DNA of 64,000 bases from a virus, in IMG/VR virus record IMGVR_UViG_3300040960_001631, positions 1-64,000 of that record. The stretch is one strand, 5' to 3'. The notes under the pieces were generated by a model, which was not told the origin of the DNA, did not search any database, and saw only the letters and a list, made by a program, of their open reading frames with translations. The stretch's first letter is position 1; each line of letters opens with the position of its first letter. Below are positions 57,908 to 64,000 of this stretch, one piece after another. The position numbers and the translations under genes were made by a program.

Positions 57908-58441
57908 ATGATTGAAGGATTTAAGTTACCACAGGTAACATTTAAAACACGGGTGCGTGATGAAAGTATTGGCGGCAATAACCCTTATCGTTGGGAAGAT
58001 AAAACTACAGACGATTACTTTAAAGGTAAGCGTGTAGTACTATTTTCGCTCCCTGGAGCATTCACGCCAACTTGTTCTACTTACCAGCTTCCAGGCTTTG
58101 AAGAAAACTACGATAATATTCGTAACCGAGACATCGATGAAATTTATTGTATGAGTGTTAACGATGCATTTGTTATGAATGCTTGGGCAAAGTCACAAGA
58201 CATACAAAATGTAAAAGTTATTCCAGATGGCTCAGGCAACTTTACTCGCTTTATGGGTATGTTGATTGGAAAGAACCATTTAGGCTTTGGTAACCGTTCT
58301 TGGCGTTATATGGCAATCATTAACGATGGTGTTGTTGAAAAGTGGTGGCAAGAACCTGGCATTAACAACGATGGCACCGATGATGATCCATATGTAGAAT
58401 CAACACCAGAAAATTGCATAAAATATCTTGAAAATAGATAA
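57908..58441 (+). CDS. Peroxiredoxin (Prx5/AhpE-like thiol peroxidase, 177 aa)
   Basis: A thioredoxin-fold peroxidase with the motif FSLPGAFTPTCS. The peroxidatic Cys is residue 56, preceded by the usual Pro and Thr. EEIYCMSVND-like and MLIGKNHLGFGNRSWRYMAI segments match the Prx5 type. It reduces peroxides with thiol donors and probably protects the infected cell from oxidative stress. The ATG at 57908 with AGGAGA upstream is the start. A longer frame from 57857 adds nonhomologous residues. Expressed from a host-type promoter, it is an early auxiliary metabolic gene. Confidence 0.88.
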   Translation: MIEGFKLPQVTFKTRVRDESIGGNNPYRWEDKTTDDYFKGKRVVLFSLPGAFTPTCSTYQLPGFEENYDNIRNRDIDEIYCMSVNDAFVMNAWAKSQDIQNVKVIPDGSGNFTRFMGMLIGKNHLGFGNRSWRYMAIINDGVVEKWWQEPGINNDGTDDDPYVESTPENCIKYLENR

Positions 58442-59126
58442 AGCACTTATAATTCGCAGACTCCAAGTTCCATTATCTATGGAATATGCACAAATTTGTG
58501 CAGAGTCTTGCGAAAAATATAATCTTCCGTACGAATTTATAGATGCAGTTGAGTTTTTAAACTGCAAAAAAGCATTTCAATCTGTAGGAACCTACAAAAA
58601 CGGAAATTATCATATAAGAGATGGCAACTGTTGTTGTCATGCATCACATATAAAGTGTTGGAAACGGATTATTGAATTAAACAAAGCATGTATAATTTTA
58701 GAACATGATGCAGTAGTAAAGGGTAATGTACGTAATATTGATATACCTGATATGGCTACAGTAACGTTCGGTCATAGAGTTGGTAGTATTGATGACTATA
58801 GTCCACCAGAAGAAGCATACAAATTAGTAAGAATAAAAAGATCATTAGGTGTACATGCTTGTGGCTTAACACCTATAAGTGCAAAATGGTTATGGGAACA
58901 TGCAAGAGACAACGGAGTAAAAGCAGAAGTTGATCATTTATTAATGATGAGACCTCCTACACTATTACCGTTGTATGTATGTGAACCACCTCAAGTAGTA
59001 TGTTGGGAAAGAGTTTCTACTTCTAAATTTACAAAAGATAATTACATAGATGATAGACCTAATGAAACTATAAAAGTTTTTCCAGAATCTATTACTGAAG
59101 GCTGGAAAAAAGGCAAAAAAATATAA
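58428..59126 (+). CDS. Glycosyltransferase family 25-like protein (232 aa)
   Basis: KALIIRRLQVPLSMEY at the start, CHASHIKCWKRIIELNKACI followed by ILEHDAVV (the acidic metal-binding motif position of GT25 enzymes), and a later EVDHLLMM segment fit the GT25 (LPS galactosyltransferase-type) fold. One of the usual 'EDD' acids is replaced (EHD). It may glycosylate host surface LPS or a virion protein. The start is a TTG overlapping the peroxiredoxin gene by 14 bp. No ATG exists before the conserved start, so the two are co-transcribed. Confidence 0.7.
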   Translation: MKIDKALIIRRLQVPLSMEYAQICAESCEKYNLPYEFIDAVEFLNCKKAFQSVGTYKNGNYHIRDGNCCCHASHIKCWKRIIELNKACIILEHDAVVKGNVRNIDIPDMATVTFGHRVGSIDDYSPPEEAYKLVRIKRSLGVHACGLTPISAKWLWEHARDNGVKAEVDHLLMMRPPTLLPLYVCEPPQVVCWERVSTSKFTKDNYIDDRPNETIKVFPESITEGWKKGKKI

Positions 59127-59133
59127 AAAAATG

Positions 59134-59161
59134 GTTGACTTTTATTTGTAAGATGTTATAT
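59134..59161 (+). promoter_or_regulatory. Host sigma-70-type promoter for the structured RNA
   Basis: TTGACT at 59134-59139, a 16-bp spacer and TATATT at 59156-59161. Transcription would begin near 59168, at the foot of the first hairpin of the RNA. It lies in the spacer after the glycosyltransferase stop and has no coding gene before the terminator at 59383. Confidence 0.7.
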
Positions 59162-59167
59162 TAATAA

Positions 59168-59408
59168 TATAACAAGACGTTGTTATACGGGTTGGCGCTA
59201 ATAATTTCCAATCTAGAGGAAATAGGCGCACTTGGTTAGGGGTAGTGCCCGGCATGTACTACAGAGATGTAGAGTATGCTAACTGCGATACTAAGCAGAA
59301 CCGAGGTTCTAGGCGTAACAGATGAAAGGTATCTAGACGCATAGTTGGAGGTAAACCCAAGTCCTTCACCCACCCTTAATTTAAAGCCCGCCACTGTGCG
59401 GGCTTTTT
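59168..59408 (+). ncRNA. Independent structured small RNA (~240 nt)
   Basis: No coding frame of note. Helices seen are: ATAACAA/TTGTTAT with a GACG loop (59168-59185); TTTCC/GGAAA with flanking GCGC/GCGC near 59191-59230; an 11-pair hairpin with one mismatch, GCATGTACTAC (59252-59262) with GTAGAGTATGC (59269-59279); AGAACC/GGTTCT (59297-59310) set inside a junction closed by GATAC (59287-59291) with GTATC (59329-59333) and TGC/GCA (59284-59286, 59339-59341); and the terminator stem. It has its own promoter and terminator. It matches no tRNA, tmRNA, RNase P or 6S pattern I can recall. A regulatory or protein-titrating RNA is the likely type. Confidence 0.65.
59383..59408 (+). terminator. Strong intrinsic terminator of the structured RNA
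   Basis: A 9-bp stem AAAGCCCGC/GCGGGCTTT with a six-base loop and a trailing T-run. It separates the RNA from the virion genes, which restart from a late promoter 8 bp downstream. Confidence 0.9.
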
Positions 59409-59415
59409 CTTTATT

Positions 59416-59426
59416 TGATAAATACT
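59416..59426 (+). promoter_or_regulatory. Late promoter (TGATAAATACT)
   Basis: A GATAAATAC box just after the terminator. It gives an ~75-nt leader to the ATG at 59507. The leader has two small hairpins (GCC-GCAA-GGC and GCGG/CCGC) and an AAGGAG ribosome site. Confidence 0.6.
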
Positions 59427-59506
59427 TGTGTCTAATAGTGTGCCGCAAGGCGGACTTATGCGGGAACCCACCGCGTAGACCTAGAACGTCAATTAAGGAG
59501 AAAACA

Positions 59507-59890
59507 ATGGGAAGACCAATAAACAAAAGAAAAATAGGCCTTGGCCTAGGAAAAATTGAAGTATCAACTGTAAAATTTGCAGCTGGCGGCGAAGTAACTA
59601 ATGCATGGATTGTGTCACAAAGATCATCTAATAAATTTATTGTATCAGACGGTACTAAAACAGAAACTTGTACACTAGTTAACAAGGCATCAGGTGCATT
59701 AGGTGCTAGCGAATTTAATATTAATGCTGTTTTAGACGACTCTACTGTTGTACAAGTTACCAAACTTTATAATAGAAAAATTCAATATGAAGCAGGCACA
59801 GCTGATGTAGATACTATAAAGTATAATGTTGGACCAGGCGACGAAAACGATGATTCAACAGGAACAGCAACAGTTCCAGTTCAAGACTAA
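59507..59890 (+). CDS. Small virion-type protein (127 aa)
   Basis: It begins MGRPINKRKIGLGLGKIEVS and has a Gly/Ser/Thr-rich beta-type sequence (VTNAWIVSQRSSNKFIVSDG) and an acidic tail. I associate this N-terminus with small structural proteins that precede fibre genes in T4-like marine phages. The frame is open 54 codons upstream through the terminator, but the ATG at 59507 with AAGGAG 7 bp away is the clear start. First gene of a late fibre operon. Confidence 0.7.
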   Translation: MGRPINKRKIGLGLGKIEVSTVKFAAGGEVTNAWIVSQRSSNKFIVSDGTKTETCTLVNKASGALGASEFNINAVLDDSTVVQVTKLYNRKIQYEAGTADVDTIKYNVGPGDENDDSTGTATVPVQD

Positions 59891-59902
59891 TAGGAATAGT
59901 AA

Positions 59903-60856
59903 ATGTCAAAATACGTAAAAACCAGTGGTGATTTTACGATAAAGACATCTTCTGGTGGTACCATAAAATTGGACACAGGCGGTGAAGTAGGTTTAGTTTG
60001 GGTAACCGGCGACCTACGAGTCCAAGGTACCACTACTACTGTTCAGTCAACTGATGTAACAATAACCGACAACATAATAGAATTAAATGCTGGCGAAACA
60101 TCAGGCTCTGTTACACTAGGTTCATCAGGTATAAGAATTGTTAGAGATGTAAATCCTGGCGCCGACGCTTATTGGGCTTATCACGACGATACACCTGATC
60201 CTATAAATGGAAGAGGTTTATGGAGAGCACGACACGATAGCGGCGATTTTGTAGGTATTGCAACTAATCATATTAATACTAGCGGAAGTAATTTATATCT
60301 AATTAATTCTAATAGCGGTGTTGTTACAGTTGGAACAAGTCTTAATTATGAAAATAGGGTAACTGATCCTAATCACGTACCTAATAAAAAATATGTAGAT
60401 GATTCTATTTCAACTGCATTTGCAACAGTTCTCCTACCACAAATTGGTGATGGTGTATTAACACCGTCTGGTATTGTTGTAAGAGATGAAGAAACTACAG
60501 GTGTAGATAGTCGCATCGATTTTTCAATCGATAATACTTTAGTTGCACAATTATTTTCCGATGGTTGGGAATTTACTGACATAAGGATTAGTGGTACAAC
60601 TATTGAAACTATGACTACCGATGCCGACGATTTACTTTTAAGAGCATGGGGCGACGGTTCTGTAAGAATTGAAGATACATTGTTAATTAATAAAGTACCT
60701 TCAGGTTATACTCCTAGTGTTCCAGACGATGGCGTTAAAGTATATACATCAAACGAATACACAGGCAATACAGGAATATATTTCGTAAATGAGAACGAAA
60801 CTAGAGATGAATTAGTAAGTAAAAATAGATCTTTACTTTTTAGTATGATATTTTAA
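59903..60856 (+). CDS. Fibre-type structural protein (317 aa)
   Basis: VQGTTTTVQSTDVTITDN, NIIELNAGETSGSVTLGSSG and a 'NKKYVDDSI' motif near residue 167 repeat in plan the middle and end of the minus-strand protein at 1490-3391 (GDTTTVETATLLVEDKNIEL and TKYYVDNVV). It is beta-rich with a C-terminal knob-like part (TGIYFVNENETRDELVSKNR). Probably a trimeric fibre or whisker segment. It starts 12 bp after the preceding gene. Confidence 0.7.
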   Translation: MSKYVKTSGDFTIKTSSGGTIKLDTGGEVGLVWVTGDLRVQGTTTTVQSTDVTITDNIIELNAGETSGSVTLGSSGIRIVRDVNPGADAYWAYHDDTPDPINGRGLWRARHDSGDFVGIATNHINTSGSNLYLINSNSGVVTVGTSLNYENRVTDPNHVPNKKYVDDSISTAFATVLLPQIGDGVLTPSGIVVRDEETTGVDSRIDFSIDNTLVAQLFSDGWEFTDIRISGTTIETMTTDADDLLLRAWGDGSVRIEDTLLINKVPSGYTPSVPDDGVKVYTSNEYTGNTGIYFVNENETRDELVSKNRSLLFSMIF

Positions 60857-60865
60857 GGAACAACA

Positions 60866-61231
60866 ATGGCAATAATAAATGCTCAATTAAAAACAACTCC
60901 TACAGAAATACTCGACCCAACGGGTGTAGGAGTACCTGTAGGCGCAGTTCCTACAGGTAAATCATATGCAATTACAAATATTTTAGTTTGTAATACTAAC
61001 TTAGTAGATGATGCAACATTTGATATGCATCTTATACCATCTGGCGATCCTTTAGACAACGCAGTTACAGCAGTTGTTAGAAGTTTAACACTTCCACCAG
61101 GAGAAACTTTTACATTTGATTCAGAAAGAATAATTTTAGAAGAAGGTGATAAAATTAGTTTTGTTGCAACACCAGATATTGGCAGTGGCTTAACTAATCT
61201 TGCAGCAACAGTAAGTTATTTGGAAGTATAA
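60866..61231 (+). CDS. Small structural protein (121 aa)
   Basis: An all-beta sandwich-like sequence, starting MAIINAQLKTTPTEILDP, with GKSYAITNILVCNT, LPPGETFTFDSERI and LEEGDKISFVA. The alternating strand pattern suits a small capsid-decoration or fibre-adaptor protein. No enzyme motif. AAGGAACA precedes the ATG, and the stop overlaps the next start (TAATG). Confidence 0.65.
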   Translation: MAIINAQLKTTPTEILDPTGVGVPVGAVPTGKSYAITNILVCNTNLVDDATFDMHLIPSGDPLDNAVTAVVRSLTLPPGETFTFDSERIILEEGDKISFVATPDIGSGLTNLAATVSYLEV

Positions 61232-61809
61232 TGAGATTATTAAAAGCACAGAACACAAATCTTAGAAGTATTACTGGCAAGGGCGTTAAATATGATGTTG
61301 ACGATCAAGTAATAGTTGATAGTGAACGTGCTATGATTGTTCCAAAAGGTCCTTATAACGAACAACCTGGATTTGCAGGCGATTTTACTTATCCTGCTGT
61401 TATTACCGCAGCAAATGAAGGCCAAATTAGATATAATACAACAGACAATCAATTAGAGGCATATCAAAACGGGGCTTGGCGAGAAATAAGATTCAAGGAG
61501 CCTAATCAAGATCCTGGAATAGTTTGGCAAAACTTAGGTGTTGGAGATGCAACCGAAACTGTATTCGGTGAATTAAACAGCGGAGATGCAGATTATCCAT
61601 ATCCAGAATCAGCAGAGCATATTATTGTTCTTATAGAGAACGTTATCCAAATACCTGTTACAAACTATGAAATAAAACAAACAGCACAAGTTGATCTAAC
61701 AGGTCCAAATGCTCCTTATACAGCAACTGGAACAGGTTGGTGGATTGAATTTACAAGTGCAGTTCCATTAGGCAAACCTGTAACCGTAATCCACAACTTA
61801 GACAAATAA
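61231..61809 (+). CDS. Structural protein with fibre-linker motif (192 aa)
   Basis: The centre has NEGQIRYNTTDNQLEAYQNG followed by AWREI, a version of the 'GQLWYDT...KIYDGTTW' linker found in the three minus-strand fibre paralogues. The C-terminal half (EHIIVLIENVIQIPVTNYEI, ending VTVIHNLDK) is beta-rich. Probably part of a fibre or neck complex made with its neighbours. Translationally coupled to the 121-aa protein. Confidence 0.65.
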   Translation: MRLLKAQNTNLRSITGKGVKYDVDDQVIVDSERAMIVPKGPYNEQPGFAGDFTYPAVITAANEGQIRYNTTDNQLEAYQNGAWREIRFKEPNQDPGIVWQNLGVGDATETVFGELNSGDADYPYPESAEHIIVLIENVIQIPVTNYEIKQTAQVDLTGPNAPYTATGTGWWIEFTSAVPLGKPVTVIHNLDK

Positions 61810-61818
61810 AATAAATAC
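61810..61818 (+). promoter_or_regulatory. Late promoter box (AATAAATAC)
   Basis: Directly after the stop of the 192-aa gene and 19 bp before the next ATG. It would give a very short leader that consists mainly of the hairpin at 61818-61835. Confidence 0.5.
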
Positions 61819-61835
61819 AGTATCGGGAGATACTG
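61818..61835 (+). promoter_or_regulatory. Ribosome-site hairpin
   Basis: CAGTATC pairs perfectly with GATACTG, the loop is GGGA, and the ATG follows one base after the stem. The GGGAGA ribosome site is split between loop and stem, so pairing should limit translation unless opened. Known analogues are thermosensor-like or protein-binding leader hairpins. Confidence 0.5.
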
Positions 61836-61836
61836 A

Positions 61837-64000
61837 ATGGCAGAACCACAAAATGGCAGAATTGGCGGCGGCGTATTAGCAGATAACCTGTTACGTAACG
61901 GCATTGACCTTAAATTTTATCAATCGTCAGGATTAGTTGCTGAGCCTATACCTTTATTACACTTAGATGTAAACAATAATAGAATTGGTGTAAACATAGA
62001 CGGTCCTGGTTTTGACCTAGAAACTCCTGTCGATTTAAGAAGCACAAATTTAATTGCAACAACAACAACTATAGATAATTTTGATATAGCAAACAGTAGA
62101 ATAGATTATTTTACTGGTGCTGATATATTATTATCTTCAAACTCTACAATTGAAGCAACTAGTATTGCCACAGACGACCTATTATTCGATTATAATACAA
62201 TAAGTTCAAGGACTGCTAATACAAATATTGAACTACGTCCAGACGGCATAGGCGAAATAAACATACGATCTAATTGGAATAGCACCGGTGATATACATGC
62301 AACTGGAGATATTACGTTTGGAGGAAATCTTACACTCGGTAATAACGATACTGATAATGTAACCTTTAATGCAGATTTAGATAGCAGTCTTATTCCGGAC
62401 GCTAATAATACATATAGTTTAGGCAATACAGCAAAAAGATGGTTAAATTTATATAGTAATTTATTAAATGGTCAAAGAGTAACTGTAGGAAGTTTTTCAG
62501 TTAGTGATACTAGTTTAGCAGTAAGACAGGGAAACATTTTTTATGTCAGTACATTAGGTGATGACACAAATGTAGGGGATCACCAACACGGTGCTTTTAG
62601 AACACTAAAGCATGCGTTAGATGTAGTAGATGCAAGTTCAGCAGGTCCAGTTACAATACATATTTTTCCAGGAGAGTATGAGGAAGAATTTCCGTTAACT
62701 ATTCCGCCAAACACAAGTGTTCGTGGTGAAGATATAAGAAATACTATTATCAAACCTACAGTTGCAACACAAGACAAAGATGCATTCCTTATGGAAGGCA
62801 ATACAACTATTGCTGATATTACTATAAAAGATTTTTATTACGATAGCGTAGGAGACACAGGTTACGCCTTTCGATTTACTCCAAATGGATTAGTAAATGA
62901 AAGAAGTCCATATATTAGAAATGTAACTGTTATTACACAGGGTAGTGTAACAAGTGCAAGTGACCCTAGAGGGTTTTTAGAGGGCGATGCAGGCAAAGGC
63001 GCATTAATAGACGGAAACGAATTAAACAGTTTAACTATTGAAGGTAGTATGTTGTTTCATAGTGTAACTTTTATTACTCCGGGTGTTGATTGTATTACAA
63101 TGACAAATGGTACAAGAGTTGAATGGCTTAATAGTTTTACATATTTTGCTAATAGAAGTTTATATGCTACACAAGGCGCAGACGGATTAGGCGGCAACGG
63201 AGTTCGTTACGGAGCAGAAGTGCGTTCAATTGGAAGTGCCAGTGTCTATGGTAATTACGGTGCAGTAGCAGATGGTGCTGATACATTAATGTATTTGATA
63301 GGTCATAACTTTGCATATGTAGGTACAGCAAATGATGTATCTAACGATGCAACATTGGTTATAGAAGCAAATGAAGCTGTTGAACTAAATGACGGCGCAA
63401 TACATTTTACTAGTACAAATGCAGCTGGAAAATTTAAAGTAGGAAATTCATTTTTTGCAGATTTTGAAACGGGCACTACAAGTATAGATGCTACTGGTGT
63501 AGATTTTTCAGGATTAAGTGAAATAGTTGTTAGAAATGGATTAGAAAGAACGTTTATTGATGGCACACGCATAGATACTGGAAATATTAGAATAAGTGGA
63601 AACACCATAGATACTATTGACGGACAACTTATACTAAGCCCAGTTACAGAAATTATTAATACTTCGTCTAACGACGGATTTGTAGTAAGTAATGGTAACG
63701 ATAACGAAAGAACCGATGTAGAAGGATCTATTAGATTTAATACAGATACAAATTTATTTGAAGGTTATTCAACAGGTAATTTAAGTTTTGGCGGCGTCTA
63801 TTCTGATGATAGAAATACTAGTGTAACGGCTCATAACACAAATAATAGTTTAATTTTTACAAGCGGGAGTGCAACAACTGGTGTGTTAGACAATTCAACA
63901 TTTACTCTGTTAGGATTATCAGATGGAGATGTTTTATTTGATACAAATGTAATAGAAACTACACTAAGTAATAGCGATTTAGAAATACTCCCTAATGGTA
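61837..64000 (+). CDS. Large beta-helical tail fibre/tailspike-type protein (3' end outside window)
   Basis: Open from the ATG at 61837 to the window edge (721 codons). It starts MAEPQNGRIGGGVLADNLLR. The first ~225 residues contain NIELRPDGIGEINI and GNTAKRWLNLYSN, repeat motifs of phage fibres. From ~230, FYVSTLGDDTNVGDHQHGAF, RTLKHALDVVD and HIFPGEYEEEFPLTIPPNTS mark the start of a right-handed parallel beta-helix of pectin-lyase type. After it, near residue 600, ELRPDG-like repeats return (NSDLEILPNG at the edge). A receptor-binding or polysaccharide-binding appendage is likely. Enzyme activity cannot be judged. Confidence 0.75.
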   Translation, partial: MAEPQNGRIGGGVLADNLLRNGIDLKFYQSSGLVAEPIPLLHLDVNNNRIGVNIDGPGFDLETPVDLRSTNLIATTTTIDNFDIANSRIDYFTGADILLSSNSTIEATSIATDDLLFDYNTISSRTANTNIELRPDGIGEINIRSNWNSTGDIHATGDITFGGNLTLGNNDTDNVTFNADLDSSLIPDANNTYSLGNTAKRWLNLYSNLLNGQRVTVGSFSVSDTSLAVRQGNIFYVSTLGDDTNVGDHQHGAFRTLKHALDVVDASSAGPVTIHIFPGEYEEEFPLTIPPNTSVRGEDIRNTIIKPTVATQDKDAFLMEGNTTIADITIKDFYYDSVGDTGYAFRFTPNGLVNERSPYIRNVTVITQGSVTSASDPRGFLEGDAGKGALIDGNELNSLTIEGSMLFHSVTFITPGVDCITMTNGTRVEWLNSFTYFANRSLYATQGADGLGGNGVRYGAEVRSIGSASVYGNYGAVADGADTLMYLIGHNFAYVGTANDVSNDATLVIEANEAVELNDGAIHFTSTNAAGKFKVGNSFFADFETGTTSIDATGVDFSGLSEIVVRNGLERTFIDGTRIDTGNIRISGNTIDTIDGQLILSPVTEIINTSSNDGFVVSNGNDNERTDVEGSIRFNTDTNLFEGYSTGNLSFGGVYSDDRNTSVTAHNTNNSLIFTSGSATTGVLDNSTFTLLGLSDGDVLFDTNVIETTLSNSDLEILPNG

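Overview
The window is part of the genome of a marine T4-like contractile-tailed phage (myovirus). Diagnostic genes seen directly are baseplate gp6, gp25 and gp53, late sigma factor gp55, recombination nuclease gp47/gp46, portal gp20, prohead protease gp21, scaffold gp22 and major capsid gp23. The DNA is AT-rich. Its structural genes look like those of T4-like cyanophages and Pelagibacter myophages of the HTVC008M type. No photosynthesis gene is present, so a SAR11-type host is a reasonable guess, but the window does not prove it. No tRNA, CRISPR array, insertion sequence or integrase was seen.

Layout. (1) 1-35000, minus strand: the tail and baseplate block. Transcription runs leftward through a tail-tube-cap-like protein, gp53, a 1050-aa structural protein, a lysozyme-like protein, a gp5-like hub carrying an M15 peptidase, gp25, gp6, a giant 5511-aa protein, a 197-aa protein, and three tandem paralogous fibre or collar proteins. 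(2) 35082-40450, plus strand: gp55, gp47, gp46, a small protein, a GIY-YIG nuclease, a long structured non-coding stretch and an unknown protein. (3) 40447-41540, minus strand: a gp26-like tail-assembly-chaperone candidate with a textbook -1 ribosomal frameshift signal. It faces away from the tape-measure gene. (4) 41619-51147, plus strand: tape measure, portal, prohead core, protease, scaffold and capsid, closed by a strong terminator. (5) 51267-57838: small membrane and exported proteins, including a tandem duplication, an Asn/Thr-repeat secreted protein, a second secreted protein, a coiled-coil membrane protein, a 32-aa membrane peptide and a lipoprotein with a Cys/His peptidase domain. A divergent Fis-like regulator lies inside this block. 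(6) 57822-59408: a peroxiredoxin, a family-25-like glycosyltransferase and a free-standing structured RNA with its own promoter and terminator. (7) 59507-64000: small virion proteins and the start of a beta-helical fibre.

Regulation. Two promoter classes can be read. Near-consensus host sigma-70 promoters (TTGAC[A/T], 16-17 bp spacer, TATA-type -10) precede gp55, gp47/46, the peroxiredoxin and the structured RNA. T4-late-like ATAAATAC boxes precede virion and exported-protein genes and would be read by gp55-bearing polymerase. This fits a simple cascade: host polymerase makes gp55, the recombination functions and the cargo genes, then gp55 turns on the structural genes.

The items most worth following up are the frameshift signal at 40641-40686, the RNA at 59168-59408, a His-rich foreign-looking domain inside the giant protein at about 8390-9300, and the exported-protein block.
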